64,000 bases of DNA from Paenibacillus sp. PL91. GTDB lineage: Bacteria; Bacillota; Bacilli; Paenibacillales; Paenibacillaceae. Where the stretch lies: the NCBI RefSeq assembly GCF_012935325.2, contig NZ_JABBYG020000005.1, forward strand, positions 248,001-312,000, read 5' to 3'. Position 1 is the first letter of the stretch. Each line of letters opens with the position of its first letter. Both the position numbers and the translations under genes were made by a program. Below are positions 53,597-63,643 of this stretch, in pieces. The notes below the pieces were generated by a model. That model did no database searches. It was not told where the DNA came from and saw nothing but the letters and a program-made list of their open reading frames with translations.

Positions 53597-54931
53597 ATGT
53601 TTAAAAATTCAAAATGGTTTTTGTCTTTAGCGCTCATATGCGTCTTGATCTTGTCGGCATGCGGCAACAACGGAAACAATACGGCCGGCAGCAGCAATGA
53701 GCCAAGCGCGACGCCAGCTGACGAAGCGACAAAAGCGCCAGAGGCAGAAAAGGTTAAGCTTCGTGTATTCTCCACATTCGGCGGTACGGACCCTGGTAAA
53801 GTAGCTTTCGAGAAGGTTCTGAAGGAATTTACGGATGCGAATCCTAATATTACAGTTGAAAATGATATTATGTCTGCGAATGATGACGGCTTCAGAACAA
53901 AAGTGAACACGGATATGAACAGCGGCAACGAGCCGGATCTATTGTTCTACTTTATCGGCAAAGATGCTGAGGGCTTTGTAAACGCTGGCAAAACCGTGCC
54001 GTTGAACGACATCCTGGACGCAGATCCAGAATGGAAAGGCGGCTTCATCCCTGATGCGCTTGAGCTTGCCAAACAAGCGGACGGCAAAATCTACTCCATT
54101 CCTGTAACAGGCTTCTACGAGGGAATGTTCGTAAACAAAAAGCTGTTTGAAGACAACAATGTTGAGCTTCCTACAGATTGGGAAAAGCTGAAAACAGCTG
54201 TTAAAGCTTTCGCGGCTAAAGGAATCATTCCAATCTCGGCGCCATTTGACCAATCGCACTACCTGATCGAACATTCGATTTTGGCTGCTGCCGGTCCTGA
54301 AAGCCAAGCAAAAGGTTTAAAAGACGGAATAGATCCAAACTGGGAGCTCGGCTTGTCGGGCTTGAAAGAACTGTATGATCTTGGCGGCTTCCCTAAGGAT
54401 GCTGCAACAATCGATCTTGGAATGGCTCAGAACTACTACTATGAAGGCCTTGCTGCAATGCTGATTGAAGGTTCGTGGGCAATTGGCGGCATGAGCGACG
54501 AGCGTAAAGCCGAGACAACAGTAATCCCGTTCCCTGCCATTACTGGCGGTAAGGGAAGCGGCAACGATATCGTAGGCGGATTCGGAACTGGCTTCTATCT
54601 CGCTCAAAAAACATTCGACGACGCGAAGAAAAAGGATGCAGCTATCGCACTGTTGAAGCATGTTACATCCAAAACGAGCATCCAAACGATCGCTCAAGCC
54701 AATGGCGGAACGCCAGCAGCTGACGTAGAAGTAACCGGCCACCCGCAGGTTGTTCTTGACGGATTTGCAATGGCTGCTAAGGCTGCGTCAATCAGCATGC
54801 CAGTAGACAGCAAAATGTCTCCTGAAACGTTCACAACGATTCGTTCATTTATTAAACCTATCGTAACGGGTGAGAAAACGCCGAAAGAGGCGCTTGAGGC
54901 TGCTAAGAAAATCGAGGATGCGAATAAGTAA
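53597..54931 (+). CDS. Extracellular sugar-binding lipoprotein (MalE-type)
   Basis: A 444-residue binding protein with lipobox LILSACG (lipid-anchored Cys22) and an Asn/Pro/Glu-rich linker. The mature part begins VKLRVFSTFGGTDPGKVAFE, typical of family 1 sugar-binding proteins. The ribosome site AAGGGGG is strong. It is the first gene of an importer operon (binding protein, then two permeases). A 17-bp stem-loop follows before the first permease, which usually keeps the binding protein mRNA more abundant than the permease part. Confidence 0.93.
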   Translation: MFKNSKWFLSLALICVLILSACGNNGNNTAGSSNEPSATPADEATKAPEAEKVKLRVFSTFGGTDPGKVAFEKVLKEFTDANPNITVENDIMSANDDGFRTKVNTDMNSGNEPDLLFYFIGKDAEGFVNAGKTVPLNDILDADPEWKGGFIPDALELAKQADGKIYSIPVTGFYEGMFVNKKLFEDNNVELPTDWEKLKTAVKAFAAKGIIPISAPFDQSHYLIEHSILAAAGPESQAKGLKDGIDPNWELGLSGLKELYDLGGFPKDAATIDLGMAQNYYYEGLAAMLIEGSWAIGGMSDERKAETTVIPFPAITGGKGSGNDIVGGFGTGFYLAQKTFDDAKKKDAAIALLKHVTSKTSIQTIAQANGGTPAADVEVTGHPQVVLDGFAMAAKAASISMPVDSKMSPETFTTIRSFIKPIVTGEKTPKEALEAAKKIEDANK

Positions 54932-54954
54932 GCGAAATGAATCAATGATGCTCC

Positions 54955-55001
54955 AAATGATACCCGCCGCCCCTCTACTTGTACGGGCGGCGATATCATT
55001 T
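54955..55001 (+). other. Intra-operon stem-loop between binding protein and permease
   Basis: AAATGATACCCGCCGCCC pairs with GGGCGGCGATATCATTT around a 12-base loop, with no T-run after it. Probably a 3' stabiliser of the binding protein message. Confidence 0.7.
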
Positions 55002-55035
55002 CAAGATCAAAAAAACTTACACCGTAGGTGATTGT

Positions 55036-55893
55036 ATGAAGGGCGATAGGAAGTATATCTTTTTATTTTTGTTTCCGGCTGCGGTTTTAATGTCGATTTT
55101 TATTTATTATCCTTTTCTTAAAAGTATATATTTGAGCTTCTTTCGGACAAACGGTTTTTTTGATAAGAAGTTCGTAGCATTTGAAAACTACAAACGGCTT
55201 TTTTCGGATGAAATGCTGGGTGCAGCAACGCTTAACACGTTAGAGATCATGCTCTATGTTGTTATTTTCCAAGTTGGCATTGCATTGGTATTAGCCGTTA
55301 TGGTGGATAGCATGAAGTGGGGAAAAACATTTTTCCGAACCGTATTTTTTTTCCCAATCGTCATTTCCGGCGCAGCGATCTCATTGATGTTCGTATTGAT
55401 TTACAACTACCAGTTCGGTTTGCTAAACAGTGCGCTGGCTAAGCTGGGATTTGAAAAAATCTTGTGGCTTAGCGAGACAGGCGCGCTGCGGGCGATCGCC
55501 GTTCCAACGGTATGGCATTACGTAGGCTTTTACTTCATCTTGTTCCTTACTGCGATGTCCAAAATTCCTTCCGATTTTTACGAGGCGGCGAGGATCGAAG
55601 GCATCTCCGGCATAAAGAAGACCGTGTATCTAACGATCCCGCTCATTGTTAGCGATATTAAGGTCGTCTTGATACTGGCGATTACCGGTACGCTCAAAGT
55701 ATTTGATTTCATTTGGATTTTGGCAAGAGGACAGAACGGCACGGAAGTGCTTGGAACCTACATGTACAAAAAAGCGCTGATTGATTTGAACTTCGGCTAT
55801 GGCTCTACCGTAGCGATTTTTATTGTTGTATTTGGCGTAGTGCTGTCGGTGATTACGAATCGTTTGCTCAAAAGAGAAGAAATTACCTACTAA
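55036..55893 (+). CDS. Carbohydrate ABC transporter permease (MalF/UgpA-type)
   Basis: A 285-residue permease with about six membrane helices. The EAA loop SDFYEAARIEGISGIKK is intact. I chose ATG 55036, behind AGGTGA; an earlier in-frame ATG would add 19 residues. It is the first permease of the importer formed with the upstream lipoprotein and the next gene, 21 bases away. No ATPase gene accompanies them. Confidence 0.92.
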   Translation: MKGDRKYIFLFLFPAAVLMSIFIYYPFLKSIYLSFFRTNGFFDKKFVAFENYKRLFSDEMLGAATLNTLEIMLYVVIFQVGIALVLAVMVDSMKWGKTFFRTVFFFPIVISGAAISLMFVLIYNYQFGLLNSALAKLGFEKILWLSETGALRAIAVPTVWHYVGFYFILFLTAMSKIPSDFYEAARIEGISGIKKTVYLTIPLIVSDIKVVLILAITGTLKVFDFIWILARGQNGTEVLGTYMYKKALIDLNFGYGSTVAIFIVVFGVVLSVITNRLLKREEITY

Positions 55894-55914
55894 CGGTGGA
55901 AAGGGGGGACGGAA

Positions 55915-56790
55915 ATGCAGCAAATGAATATGGAGACGCGCAAAAGGAAGAAAGCGACAATCGAAAAACGTTTTGCAGCTAGCGATATTTTGGTATACCT
56001 TTGCTTGAGCTTATGGGCTCTAACGACCATTTATCCGTTGTTCTGGGTCGTGAACAATTCGTTTAAAGTATCCAGAGATGTTATGAACAATTCGTTTGCC
56101 TTCGCGTCAAATCCCGTTATGATCAATTATGAGAACGCGTTTGACCGAATCAATATGGGACAGAGCTATATGAACAGCTTGATTATGTCCGTGAGCGGCG
56201 TGCTGCTCGTATTAGTATTTGGCGGTTTGGCAGCCTATGTAATCGCAAGATTCCGTTTTCGGGGCAGAAACGTTATTTTCTCCTTACTTGTCGCAACGCT
56301 ATTAATACCTACGTTTGCAACTATCGTACCGGTATATGAGATTCTTATCAAATGGAAGCTGGTTAATACTTACCTGGGACTGATACTTCCTCAAACCGCG
56401 GGCAATTTAGCTTTTGCGACGCTTGTTATTGCCGGATTCATGGCCACCATTCCGAAGGATTTAGAGGAAGCGGCTTTTATAGATGGATGCAATCGCTATT
56501 CTATGTTTACGAAAATATTTTTACCGGTTTCAAGACCGGTATTTGCTTCAGCCAGTATTTTCGTATTTTTATGGTCCTATAACGATTTGTTCTCTTCGTT
56601 AATTTTTGTGAACAAGGAAAATGTACGTCCGATCGTTGCGCTATTAAATGAGATTAGTTCACAATACGGAACCGATTTTGGACTTATGGCCAGCGCCGTT
56701 TCCCTTACGGTCATTCCCGTATTCATTATATACTTGTTTATTCAAAGGTTTATTGAGAAAGGCCTGACGGAGGGCGCAATCAAAGGTTGA
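55915..56790 (+). CDS. Carbohydrate ABC transporter permease (MalG-type)
   Basis: A 291-residue permease with about six membrane helices and EAA loop DLEEAAFIDGCNRYSMFTKI. It is preceded by AAGGGGGG and ends with the MalG-like FIQRFIEKGLTEGAIKG tail. It completes the second importer and is followed by a terminator. The next genes lie on the opposite strand. Confidence 0.93.
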   Translation: MQQMNMETRKRKKATIEKRFAASDILVYLCLSLWALTTIYPLFWVVNNSFKVSRDVMNNSFAFASNPVMINYENAFDRINMGQSYMNSLIMSVSGVLLVLVFGGLAAYVIARFRFRGRNVIFSLLVATLLIPTFATIVPVYEILIKWKLVNTYLGLILPQTAGNLAFATLVIAGFMATIPKDLEEAAFIDGCNRYSMFTKIFLPVSRPVFASASIFVFLWSYNDLFSSLIFVNKENVRPIVALLNEISSQYGTDFGLMASAVSLTVIPVFIIYLFIQRFIEKGLTEGAIKG

Positions 56791-56808
56791 TTGGTCACAA
56801 GAGAGGCG

Positions 56809-56846
56809 AAAAACCCCTGCAATGGAAGCATTGCGGGGTTTTTTTG
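56809..56846. terminator. Terminator after the second importer
   Basis: The stem ACCCCTGCAATG/CATTGCGGGGT with loop GAAG is followed by TTTTTTT. The next gene is convergent. Confidence 0.88.
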
Positions 56847-56901
56847 CCTACATGTACCGTGACCGGCTTGGCAGGGAGAGGATGTTGGAGAAGAATGAAC
56901 C

Positions 56902-58398
56902 CTACGATTTGAACTGCTCACGTACTTCTGAAGGATAACTGCCAAAATATTGGGTAAATAACTTCGTGAAATGCCGCGGGCTATAATACCCAACCTGCTC
57001 GGCGATTTTCTGAATCTGCAGATTTGGCTGAGACAACAACAGTTCCTTCGCTTTAAGCATCCGTGTTTCAATTAAATATTTGGTAAAGGTAGTACCGTAT
57101 TTTTTGTGGAAAATCGCGCTTAAGTAGTTCGGGCTCATACCGACCTCCTCCGCAATTTGGGCAATTCCGATGTCATTCATATAATGCTGGTCGACATAGG
57201 CGATTACCTTTGCGATCAAATCACCTTGCTCCCGATTGGCATCAGACATCACATGCAGCATATTTATTCCGCAAGCTTGCAGGCTTGGCACCCAATCCTG
57301 CAAGCGCACCCCAGTGAGAGAGCAGGGCAGCTGGCGATCCAAAAAAGCTGCAGCATGGGTCCAATCGGCAGGCTTGCTTGGAACAATGCTTTTCAGGTCC
57401 TTCTCAAATGAAGTAAGCGCCTTCGCATAGTTCAAATAATCTTTTTGCAAATAAAGCTGTGTTACCCGGGCCAGCCAATTGCCGATTTTCAAATGACCCT
57501 CGAGGTTGTCGAGCTGCTTCAAATCTTCACATTGATGCAGTTGTCCAGTCGGCAGCAGTGAAAGCAGAGGCGTGAAAAGGTGAAGCTGTGCAATGGTTTC
57601 AGGTATTATGCCAATTTCCTCGCATATTGGCGCTTGCAGGGCATAGATAGAAAATGAATCCGAGCGTAAATCTTTGAAGCTAAACGCCAGCTGGCGGTTG
57701 TATATCGCAAGAGGCGATCCGCCGATCGCTTCACTTTGCGGGTCCCAAGCTAGAAAGGAGATGGTCGAGCCTTGCGGCATTTTAATTAAGCAGCAGCGAG
57801 TATCGCTGCGAGAAAGCAGCGGCTTTATGATCTGATGATGATTAAACGCGAGCTGCGGGCTTGCATCCTCTTGTGAACCATTCAACGACGCTTTTAGCAA
57901 GGTGATGGAATATCGGTAGCGTTTCATCTGTTCAGGCAGACGCAAATTGGAATGATCCAGCTCGCTTGTGCTATGCAGCACGGACAACAGATCATATTCG
58001 AACTGTCGGTTTAACCGCATCATCACTTCAGTACGCTCCGCTAGAACCTGCCGCACAGCTTGTTCCAGTTCAGAGTAAGGTACTGGCTTGACTAAATAAT
58101 CGGTGATGCCAAGCAGCAGCGCTTCTCTTGCATAAGCAAAATCATTAAATCCCGATATTATGATCCATTTCGTGTGCGGAGAAAGGTTTTTTCCGATTCG
58201 AATCGATTCGATCCCATTAAGCTTAGGCATACGAATATCGACAAACACAAGGTCAGGCTGATGCTGCCCGATCAGTTTTAACAATTCTTCCCCATTTTTG
58301 GCTTCACCTTTAATTTGAATAGGGAGGTCCATTTCACTAAGCATGCTCACTAAAACATGCCTTGCGAGCTTCTCATCATCTGCTAGTATAATATTCAT
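56902..58398 (-). CDS. YesN-type response regulator with AraC DNA-binding domain
   Basis: A 498-residue response regulator. The receiver domain has ADDE and phosphoacceptor Asp54 in FVDIRMPKLNG, plus YLVKPVPYS. There is a ~220-residue middle region of the YesN type and a C-terminal AraC domain with IGIAQIAEEVGMSPNYLSAI and EQVGYYSPRHFTKLF. Its gene overlaps the end of the kinase gene by 4 bases (ATGA), so both are one minus-strand operon. It sits between two importers and is the natural activator of one or both of them, possibly through the ACCCCT repeats. Confidence 0.94.
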   Translation of the reverse strand: MNIILADDEKLARHVLVSMLSEMDLPIQIKGEAKNGEELLKLIGQHQPDLVFVDIRMPKLNGIESIRIGKNLSPHTKWIIISGFNDFAYAREALLLGITDYLVKPVPYSELEQAVRQVLAERTEVMMRLNRQFEYDLLSVLHSTSELDHSNLRLPEQMKRYRYSITLLKASLNGSQEDASPQLAFNHHQIIKPLLSRSDTRCCLIKMPQGSTISFLAWDPQSEAIGGSPLAIYNRQLAFSFKDLRSDSFSIYALQAPICEEIGIIPETIAQLHLFTPLLSLLPTGQLHQCEDLKQLDNLEGHLKIGNWLARVTQLYLQKDYLNYAKALTSFEKDLKSIVPSKPADWTHAAAFLDRQLPCSLTGVRLQDWVPSLQACGINMLHVMSDANREQGDLIAKVIAYVDQHYMNDIGIAQIAEEVGMSPNYLSAIFHKKYGTTFTKYLIETRMLKAKELLLSQPNLQIQKIAEQVGYYSPRHFTKLFTQYFGSYPSEVREQFKS

Positions 58399-60137
58399 TT
58401 GAAGTGGTCCTCCTTTATAGGGATGTAAATATTGATGGTTGTTCCATGGCCGATGCGGCTGTTGATAATAAGCTCGGAATCCGGATGGGCAAGCTGCAGC
58501 CGGCTTCGCACATTGGCAATGCCGATATGCTCCTTCGCGTTATTTGGTTTAGTATCAAAGCCTACTCCGTTATCGGCAATCTCGATGGCAAGAAGCTGCC
58601 CACCTTTTCCTATTACCGTGCGGGCAATGATTCGTACCTCATTTGATTTATCGTCCGGCTCCGTGCCGTGGATGATAGCATTCTCGACGAGCGGCTGCAA
58701 AAGTAGCTTCGGCAGATTGAAGCCCGCAAGCTCACTATCATAATGAATAAATATCGTTAAATCATCCTCGAAACGCAATTGCTGCAGCTCTAGATATTGG
58801 GATAAAAAAGCGAACTCCCTCTCCAAAGTTGACAACGCATGATCCCTCAAAATATAGCGAAGCATGCCGCTTAAGGAAAAAATCGCATTCTCTAGTTTTT
58901 TGTTATCTCCATTTCTGTTCAAGGCAATAAAACCGTTGAGCGTATTATATAGAAAGTGAGGCTGAATCTGCGCCTGCAAAGCTTGGTATTCAGCATCCCG
59001 CTGCGCGAGCACCGCTTTGTACTGCGAGTTGATAAGCTCATTGATCTGAGAGATCATGCTGTTTAGTGCGCCTCCCAATTGTGCAATCTCATCTCTGCCT
59101 CTGCTCTCATAGCGCATCTTCATATTCCCCCGCTTAACCTCCATCATAACGTGGAACATTCGCTTGAAAGGTTCAACAATCCAGCGCGACAAATATAAGA
59201 AGAGAAGAAAGGTTACGAGCAAGCCGCCGAAGGATAGAAAAACTCCTGTCTCGTAAATCCATCTTGTTTTTTCATTGATCTCCGATTTGTCGAGTAAAGC
59301 GACGATGCTCCAGCCTGCTGAATCGATCTTATTGTATACGGCAGCATATTCAGCTTGTCCGTCACGAATGGATTCCGGCTTCATTTTCATTTGCTGCACG
59401 ATTTTGGCTGATAACGGCTTATTGGCATAAATGATTTGATTGTTCTCATCTAAGATGGCGACACTAGAGCTGACATTAAAATGAATATTGGCTGTAATTT
59501 TGCGAAGCACGCTTGTTGCGGCGTCAGACATAATAACGCCAAGCGGTTGACCGGACTCCGGATCTTTGAGGAGCCTTGCGACAGAGAACACCTGGGCGGG
59601 CGATTCACTGATCAGATAGGCTTGATGATGCGAGTTGATAAAGGCTGCTTTTCCGTTCGCAGCTTCTGCTTTTTTGTACCAAGCTTCCTCTTCGAATGGA
59701 TAATCATGTATGAGCTTTAAGGTGTGATTACGTGAGTTCAAGTAAGCTTGTCCAGTAATAGGAATAACAATTGTACTAATAATATCTTCTCTGGTATTGC
59801 TGAAAAAAGCAGATAACGTACTCGTCAGAGCACGGTCGGTTTGTAGTCGGACATAATCATTAGCCGTATCATACTGATTGCTTGCTTTGATTTTGAGCGC
59901 CTGAATAACGTTGTCATTCAAATAAGGAGAGGCGGTTAATCTCTCCAAATCGTCGAAATAAGTTTCGATATTTTCTGCAACTGCCGCCAGCGTATTCGCG
60001 GTAAGCTGCTGTGTATCCTTCGTTAGCAGACCTTGAAAATAGTAGGGCAGGACAAAGGCCAGCACTATAAATGGAGCTACGATGCTGAGCGAATAGATGA
60101 GTGTTAATTTAAAACGCAGCGTATGAACAACGTTCAA
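58395..60137 (-). CDS. YesM-type sensor histidine kinase
   Basis: A 580-residue membrane kinase. I chose the TTG start at 60137, with AGGAGGG 7 bases before it; earlier in-frame starts lack a ribosome site. Two transmembrane helices bound an extracellular Cache-like sensor. A HAMP region (RWIVEPFKRMFHVMMEVKRG) is followed by the kinase core with phosphoacceptor His394 in QIQPHFLYNTLN, and VENAIIHGTE and DNGVGFDTK ATP-binding boxes. It is co-transcribed with its response regulator and divergent from the third importer's binding protein gene. Confidence 0.93.
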   Translation of the reverse strand: MNVVHTLRFKLTLIYSLSIVAPFIVLAFVLPYYFQGLLTKDTQQLTANTLAAVAENIETYFDDLERLTASPYLNDNVIQALKIKASNQYDTANDYVRLQTDRALTSTLSAFFSNTREDIISTIVIPITGQAYLNSRNHTLKLIHDYPFEEEAWYKKAEAANGKAAFINSHHQAYLISESPAQVFSVARLLKDPESGQPLGVIMSDAATSVLRKITANIHFNVSSSVAILDENNQIIYANKPLSAKIVQQMKMKPESIRDGQAEYAAVYNKIDSAGWSIVALLDKSEINEKTRWIYETGVFLSFGGLLVTFLLFLYLSRWIVEPFKRMFHVMMEVKRGNMKMRYESRGRDEIAQLGGALNSMISQINELINSQYKAVLAQRDAEYQALQAQIQPHFLYNTLNGFIALNRNGDNKKLENAIFSLSGMLRYILRDHALSTLEREFAFLSQYLELQQLRFEDDLTIFIHYDSELAGFNLPKLLLQPLVENAIIHGTEPDDKSNEVRIIARTVIGKGGQLLAIEIADNGVGFDTKPNNAKEHIGIANVRSRLQLAHPDSELIINSRIGHGTTINIYIPIKEDHFK

Positions 60138-60351
60138 CTGCAGCCCCTCCTTTAATGCGATTGGTCGCCAACTCTCATGCATAGCATATGAAATCGCATT
60201 CAAGGATGTCAACAGCTTGTAGACGTTTTCAATATTTGGTGTAGAAATCAGCGCAAACTTCGTAGAACTTTAGCATATGGGCGTATGATACTGGCATGCT
60301 ATCATGAAAGCGTAGTCAACAAGACAACAAACATTGAGGGGATTGAGAGAG

Positions 60352-61680
60352 ATGACGATGAAGCACACGAAACGGCTGATGTTTTTAACCCTGGTACTAG
60401 TATTCTTGCTGTCGGCCTGCAGCTCACAGGGAACTAAGGAAAATGAAAGCGCTACAAATGCTGGCAGTGCTAACAATACCAGCACAGAAACAAACACAAA
60501 CACGAGTGAGAAGCCGGTAACGATTTCGGCATCGACGAACGTAGTAGGCGAGCAAGCGGCATTGATTCAAGAGCTGACTGAAAAGTTCATGACTGAAAAC
60601 CCGAATATTAAAGTTGAGCTAACTGCGCCAGGCAGTGAGTACGAGAATATTATGAAGCTGAAAATGGCGTCGAATGAGCTTCCGGATGTTTTCTCAACAC
60701 ATGGCTGGTCACAAATTCGTTACGGCGATTACTTGGCTGACTTGAAGGATGAGGAATGGGTAAGCCGTCTGCAAGAGGCGATCAAGCCTGCGGTAACGGA
60801 TGCTAGCGGTAAAGTGTATGCGCTGCCAATGGATCAAGATAAATCCGGTATGGCGTATAACGCAGAAGTGCTTGAAAAGTACGGCATTGAAATTCCGAAA
60901 ACGTATGATGAGCTAATGGCTGCCGCTGAAAAAATCAAAACAGAAAGCAAAGGCGAGGTTGTTCCATTCCATGTCGGTGGTGCGGACAGCTGGACGCTTG
61001 GACAATTCTTCAACTACTTTGCTACACCGCTTTACATTAGTCCAACTGAAAATGATTCTGCATCGTTTGTAGATGGCACATTTGATTGGAAGAAATGGGA
61101 TCAGCTTGCACAGATGTTCCTGGATCTGAAAACAAAAGGCTACTTGAATACGAACGTTCTGACTGCGAAATACAGCGATGACGCACAGGCGCTTGCTGAA
61201 GGCAAAACCGCATTTGAATTTTACGGTTCTTATATTATTGAAGAAGCTAGAAAGCTAAACCCAGAATTCAAAGGCGGATTCATGCCGATTCCAACCATTA
61301 AAGAAGGTGACACGCCTACTTTTGCCGGTGGAGAAAAAACAACCTTCGGCGTTTGGAAGGATTCCCCGAATATTGAAGCAGCTAAAAAGTATGTAGCATT
61401 TTTTGCTCAACCGGAAAATATCGCTGCAATGGCTAAATCGTCTGCGCTTCCTCCAGGTCTTGACGGCGTTGAAGTTGATGCAGGCGATCTGACAAGCTTC
61501 TATGAAAAATACAATGATACTCGTATCATTCCTTACTTTGACCGCGTATTCCTGCCAAGCGGCATGTGGGATGTCATGTGCAAAAACGGTGCTGATCTAT
61601 TGGCAGGCGGCATTAAAGTTGAAGATTTCTCTAAAAACATGCAGCAGGAATTTGAGCGTCTAAGAGCAGTTAGCAAATAA
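60352..61680 (+). CDS. Extracellular sugar-binding lipoprotein (MalE-type)
   Basis: A 442-residue binding protein. Lipobox LVFLLSAC places the anchored cysteine at about Cys23, followed by an Asn/Thr-rich linker and the mature fold (TISASTNVVGEQAALIQELT). I chose ATG 60352, 9 bases after GAGGGG; a TTG six codons earlier lacks a ribosome site. It is divergent from the kinase gene and first in an operon with two permeases. A 14-bp stem-loop separates it from the first permease. Confidence 0.93.
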   Translation: MTMKHTKRLMFLTLVLVFLLSACSSQGTKENESATNAGSANNTSTETNTNTSEKPVTISASTNVVGEQAALIQELTEKFMTENPNIKVELTAPGSEYENIMKLKMASNELPDVFSTHGWSQIRYGDYLADLKDEEWVSRLQEAIKPAVTDASGKVYALPMDQDKSGMAYNAEVLEKYGIEIPKTYDELMAAAEKIKTESKGEVVPFHVGGADSWTLGQFFNYFATPLYISPTENDSASFVDGTFDWKKWDQLAQMFLDLKTKGYLNTNVLTAKYSDDAQALAEGKTAFEFYGSYIIEEARKLNPEFKGGFMPIPTIKEGDTPTFAGGEKTTFGVWKDSPNIEAAKKYVAFFAQPENIAAMAKSSALPPGLDGVEVDAGDLTSFYEKYNDTRIIPYFDRVFLPSGMWDVMCKNGADLLAGGIKVEDFSKNMQQEFERLRAVSK

Positions 61681-61732
61681 TTTTAATATAAGAAATAACG
61701 AAAGAACAACATAGAAAACGGCATACGAAGAT

Positions 61733-61780
61733 AGCTGCGGCCGCATACGGCTAACATGCATGCGGCCGCGGCTCATTTTT
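61733..61780 (+). other. Intra-operon stem-loop between binding protein and permease
   Basis: AGCTGCGGCCGCAT (61733-61746) pairs with ATGCGGCCGCGGCT (61760-61773), followed by CATTTTTG. It could act as a partial terminator, favouring the binding protein message. Confidence 0.7.
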
Positions 61781-61818
61781 GAAAAAAAGAAGCCGTACAT
61801 GAGGAAGGAGGTTTGGAG

Positions 61819-62772
61819 ATGCCAGCTAATAAAGTTGTCGTCAAGTCGACAGAGCATGTGATTTATCATACCAATAAACGGAAATCGAATCGATTCGCAA
61901 AGCTGTTCCGTTTTCCAGGCCTGTTGAATTTGATGTATGTACCCGCTTTGATCTTGTTTTCAATCTTTATTTTCTATCCGCTTATTAAAGGCTTTCAAGT
62001 ATCGTTCTATAACTGGAATGGATTTTCGCAAAATATGATCTGGGTCGGCCTTGAGAAATACAAAATGATGTTATCTGACCAAAAAGTGATTACGACTTTC
62101 AAAAATACATTGATTTATGGACTCGGCAGCACATTGCTTCAAAACTTGTTTGGTCTGGCCTATGCGCTGTTTCTTGATCAGAAGATCCGTGCAAAGGCGT
62201 TAATTCGTACCGTTGTGTATCTTCCGGTTATTATTAGCCCGCTTATTATGGGTTACATCTGGTATTTCATCTTTCAATATAACAATGGAGCTTTAAATGA
62301 CATCACGGCATTGTTCGGAGCTGCGCCAAAGGATTGGCTTTCTAATGGACCGATGGCTGTATGGATTATTACATTCGTAAATACTTATCAATACATGGGT
62401 ATTGCCATGATTATCTTTTTGGCTGGATTACAGTCAATTCCCAAGGATTATTACGAAGCGGCTGAAATCGACGGTGCTCGTTGGTTTGCCCGATTCAAAA
62501 ATATTACGATTCCATTGCTAATGCCTGCAATTACGGTCAATATCGTAGTCAACATAATCGGCGGCTTGAAGCTGTTTGATGTTATCATAGCGATGACTAA
62601 CGGCGGTCCCGGCTACGCATCCATGTCGCTTTCGACGATGATGTACAATTTAATGTTTGCAAGACAGGACGCAGGCTATGCATCCGCATTAGGCATTGTC
62701 ATGTTTTTAATGATTTGCGTCATTAGCTTGACGGCACTGTGGCTGCTTCGCAGGAAGGAGGTACAGGCATGA
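61819..62772 (+). CDS. Carbohydrate ABC transporter permease (MalF/UgpA-type)
   Basis: A 317-residue permease with about six membrane helices and EAA loop DYYEAAEIDGARWFARFKN. The cytoplasmic N-terminal tail is ~35 residues long and basic (HTNKRKSNRFAKL). ATG 61819 lies 7 bases behind AAGGAGG. Its end overlaps the next permease gene by 4 bases. Confidence 0.93.
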   Translation: MPANKVVVKSTEHVIYHTNKRKSNRFAKLFRFPGLLNLMYVPALILFSIFIFYPLIKGFQVSFYNWNGFSQNMIWVGLEKYKMMLSDQKVITTFKNTLIYGLGSTLLQNLFGLAYALFLDQKIRAKALIRTVVYLPVIISPLIMGYIWYFIFQYNNGALNDITALFGAAPKDWLSNGPMAVWIITFVNTYQYMGIAMIIFLAGLQSIPKDYYEAAEIDGARWFARFKNITIPLLMPAITVNIVVNIIGGLKLFDVIIAMTNGGPGYASMSLSTMMYNLMFARQDAGYASALGIVMFLMICVISLTALWLLRRKEVQA

Positions 62773-63578
62773 GCAAAGTGACGAAATACATCGCTGCGTT
62801 TTTCATCGTAATTGTTCATATCATTCCTTTCTACTTGCTGGTCAACATGGCCTTTAAGCCAATGAAGGATTTAAGCTCCAAATGGGTACCGGCGTCCAAC
62901 ATCAATTTCAGCAATTTCGTTGATGCCTGGAAGCACGCGGGACTAGATAAAGCGCTTATGAATAATATTATTATTACCGTTTGCACCATTGTACTCGGGA
63001 TCTTAATTGGTGCGATGGCATCCTATCCATTGTCGCGCTTTAAGACTAAAGTGAATCAGGTTGTTTATATGCTTTGCGTGTCCTGCTTGGTCGTACCGGC
63101 ACTTACGATTCTCGTTCCATTGTATAGGCTGGTTGTCGATGTCAATGGCATCAATACGCATTGGGCGATTATATTGATTCATGTCACCTTTATTCTTCCA
63201 ATGACCATTTTCTTATATTCAGGATTTGTTGGAGGCATTCCGAAGGAATTGGACGAAGCGGCTTTAATTGACGGCTGCAATCATTTTGAGATCTTCTACC
63301 GCATTATTTTCCCATTAATGAAACCGATTACAGCTACGGTTGTCATTATACTGGGGATGCAGGTATGGAACGATTACCAGTTCTCGATCTTCTTTCTGCA
63401 AAAAGCGGATTACCGTACGATTCCCGTCGCGCTGTCATCATTCATCTCGCAGTTCCAGAACAATATTAGCTGGGTGGCGGCGGGCTGTATGATCGCGATG
63501 ATGCCGATGACCATCATTTATATGTTTTTTCAAAAATATTTTATTAAAGGTATGGCAGATGGCGCAATCAAAGGTTAG
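62769..63578 (+). CDS. Carbohydrate ABC transporter permease (MalG-type)
   Basis: A 269-residue permease with about six membrane helices and EAA loop ELDEAALIDGCNHFEIFYRI. It ends with FFQKYFIKGMADGAIKG. The ATG start overlaps the stop of the previous gene (ATGA) and has AAGGAGG upstream, so the two are translationally coupled. It completes the third importer and is followed by a terminator. Confidence 0.93.
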   Translation: MSKVTKYIAAFFIVIVHIIPFYLLVNMAFKPMKDLSSKWVPASNINFSNFVDAWKHAGLDKALMNNIIITVCTIVLGILIGAMASYPLSRFKTKVNQVVYMLCVSCLVVPALTILVPLYRLVVDVNGINTHWAIILIHVTFILPMTIFLYSGFVGGIPKELDEAALIDGCNHFEIFYRIIFPLMKPITATVVIILGMQVWNDYQFSIFFLQKADYRTIPVALSSFISQFQNNISWVAAGCMIAMMPMTIIYMFFQKYFIKGMADGAIKG

Positions 63579-63603
63579 CTTTATGGAATCCATCTAGCAA
63601 AAC

Positions 63604-63643
63604 AACAAAAACCACTTCCTCGGAAGTGGTTTTTGTTGTTTTA
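63604..63643. terminator. Terminator after the third importer
   Basis: A 16-bp stem AACAAAAACCACTTCC/GGAAGTGGTTTTTGTT with loop TC is followed by T-rich sequence. Confidence 0.9.
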
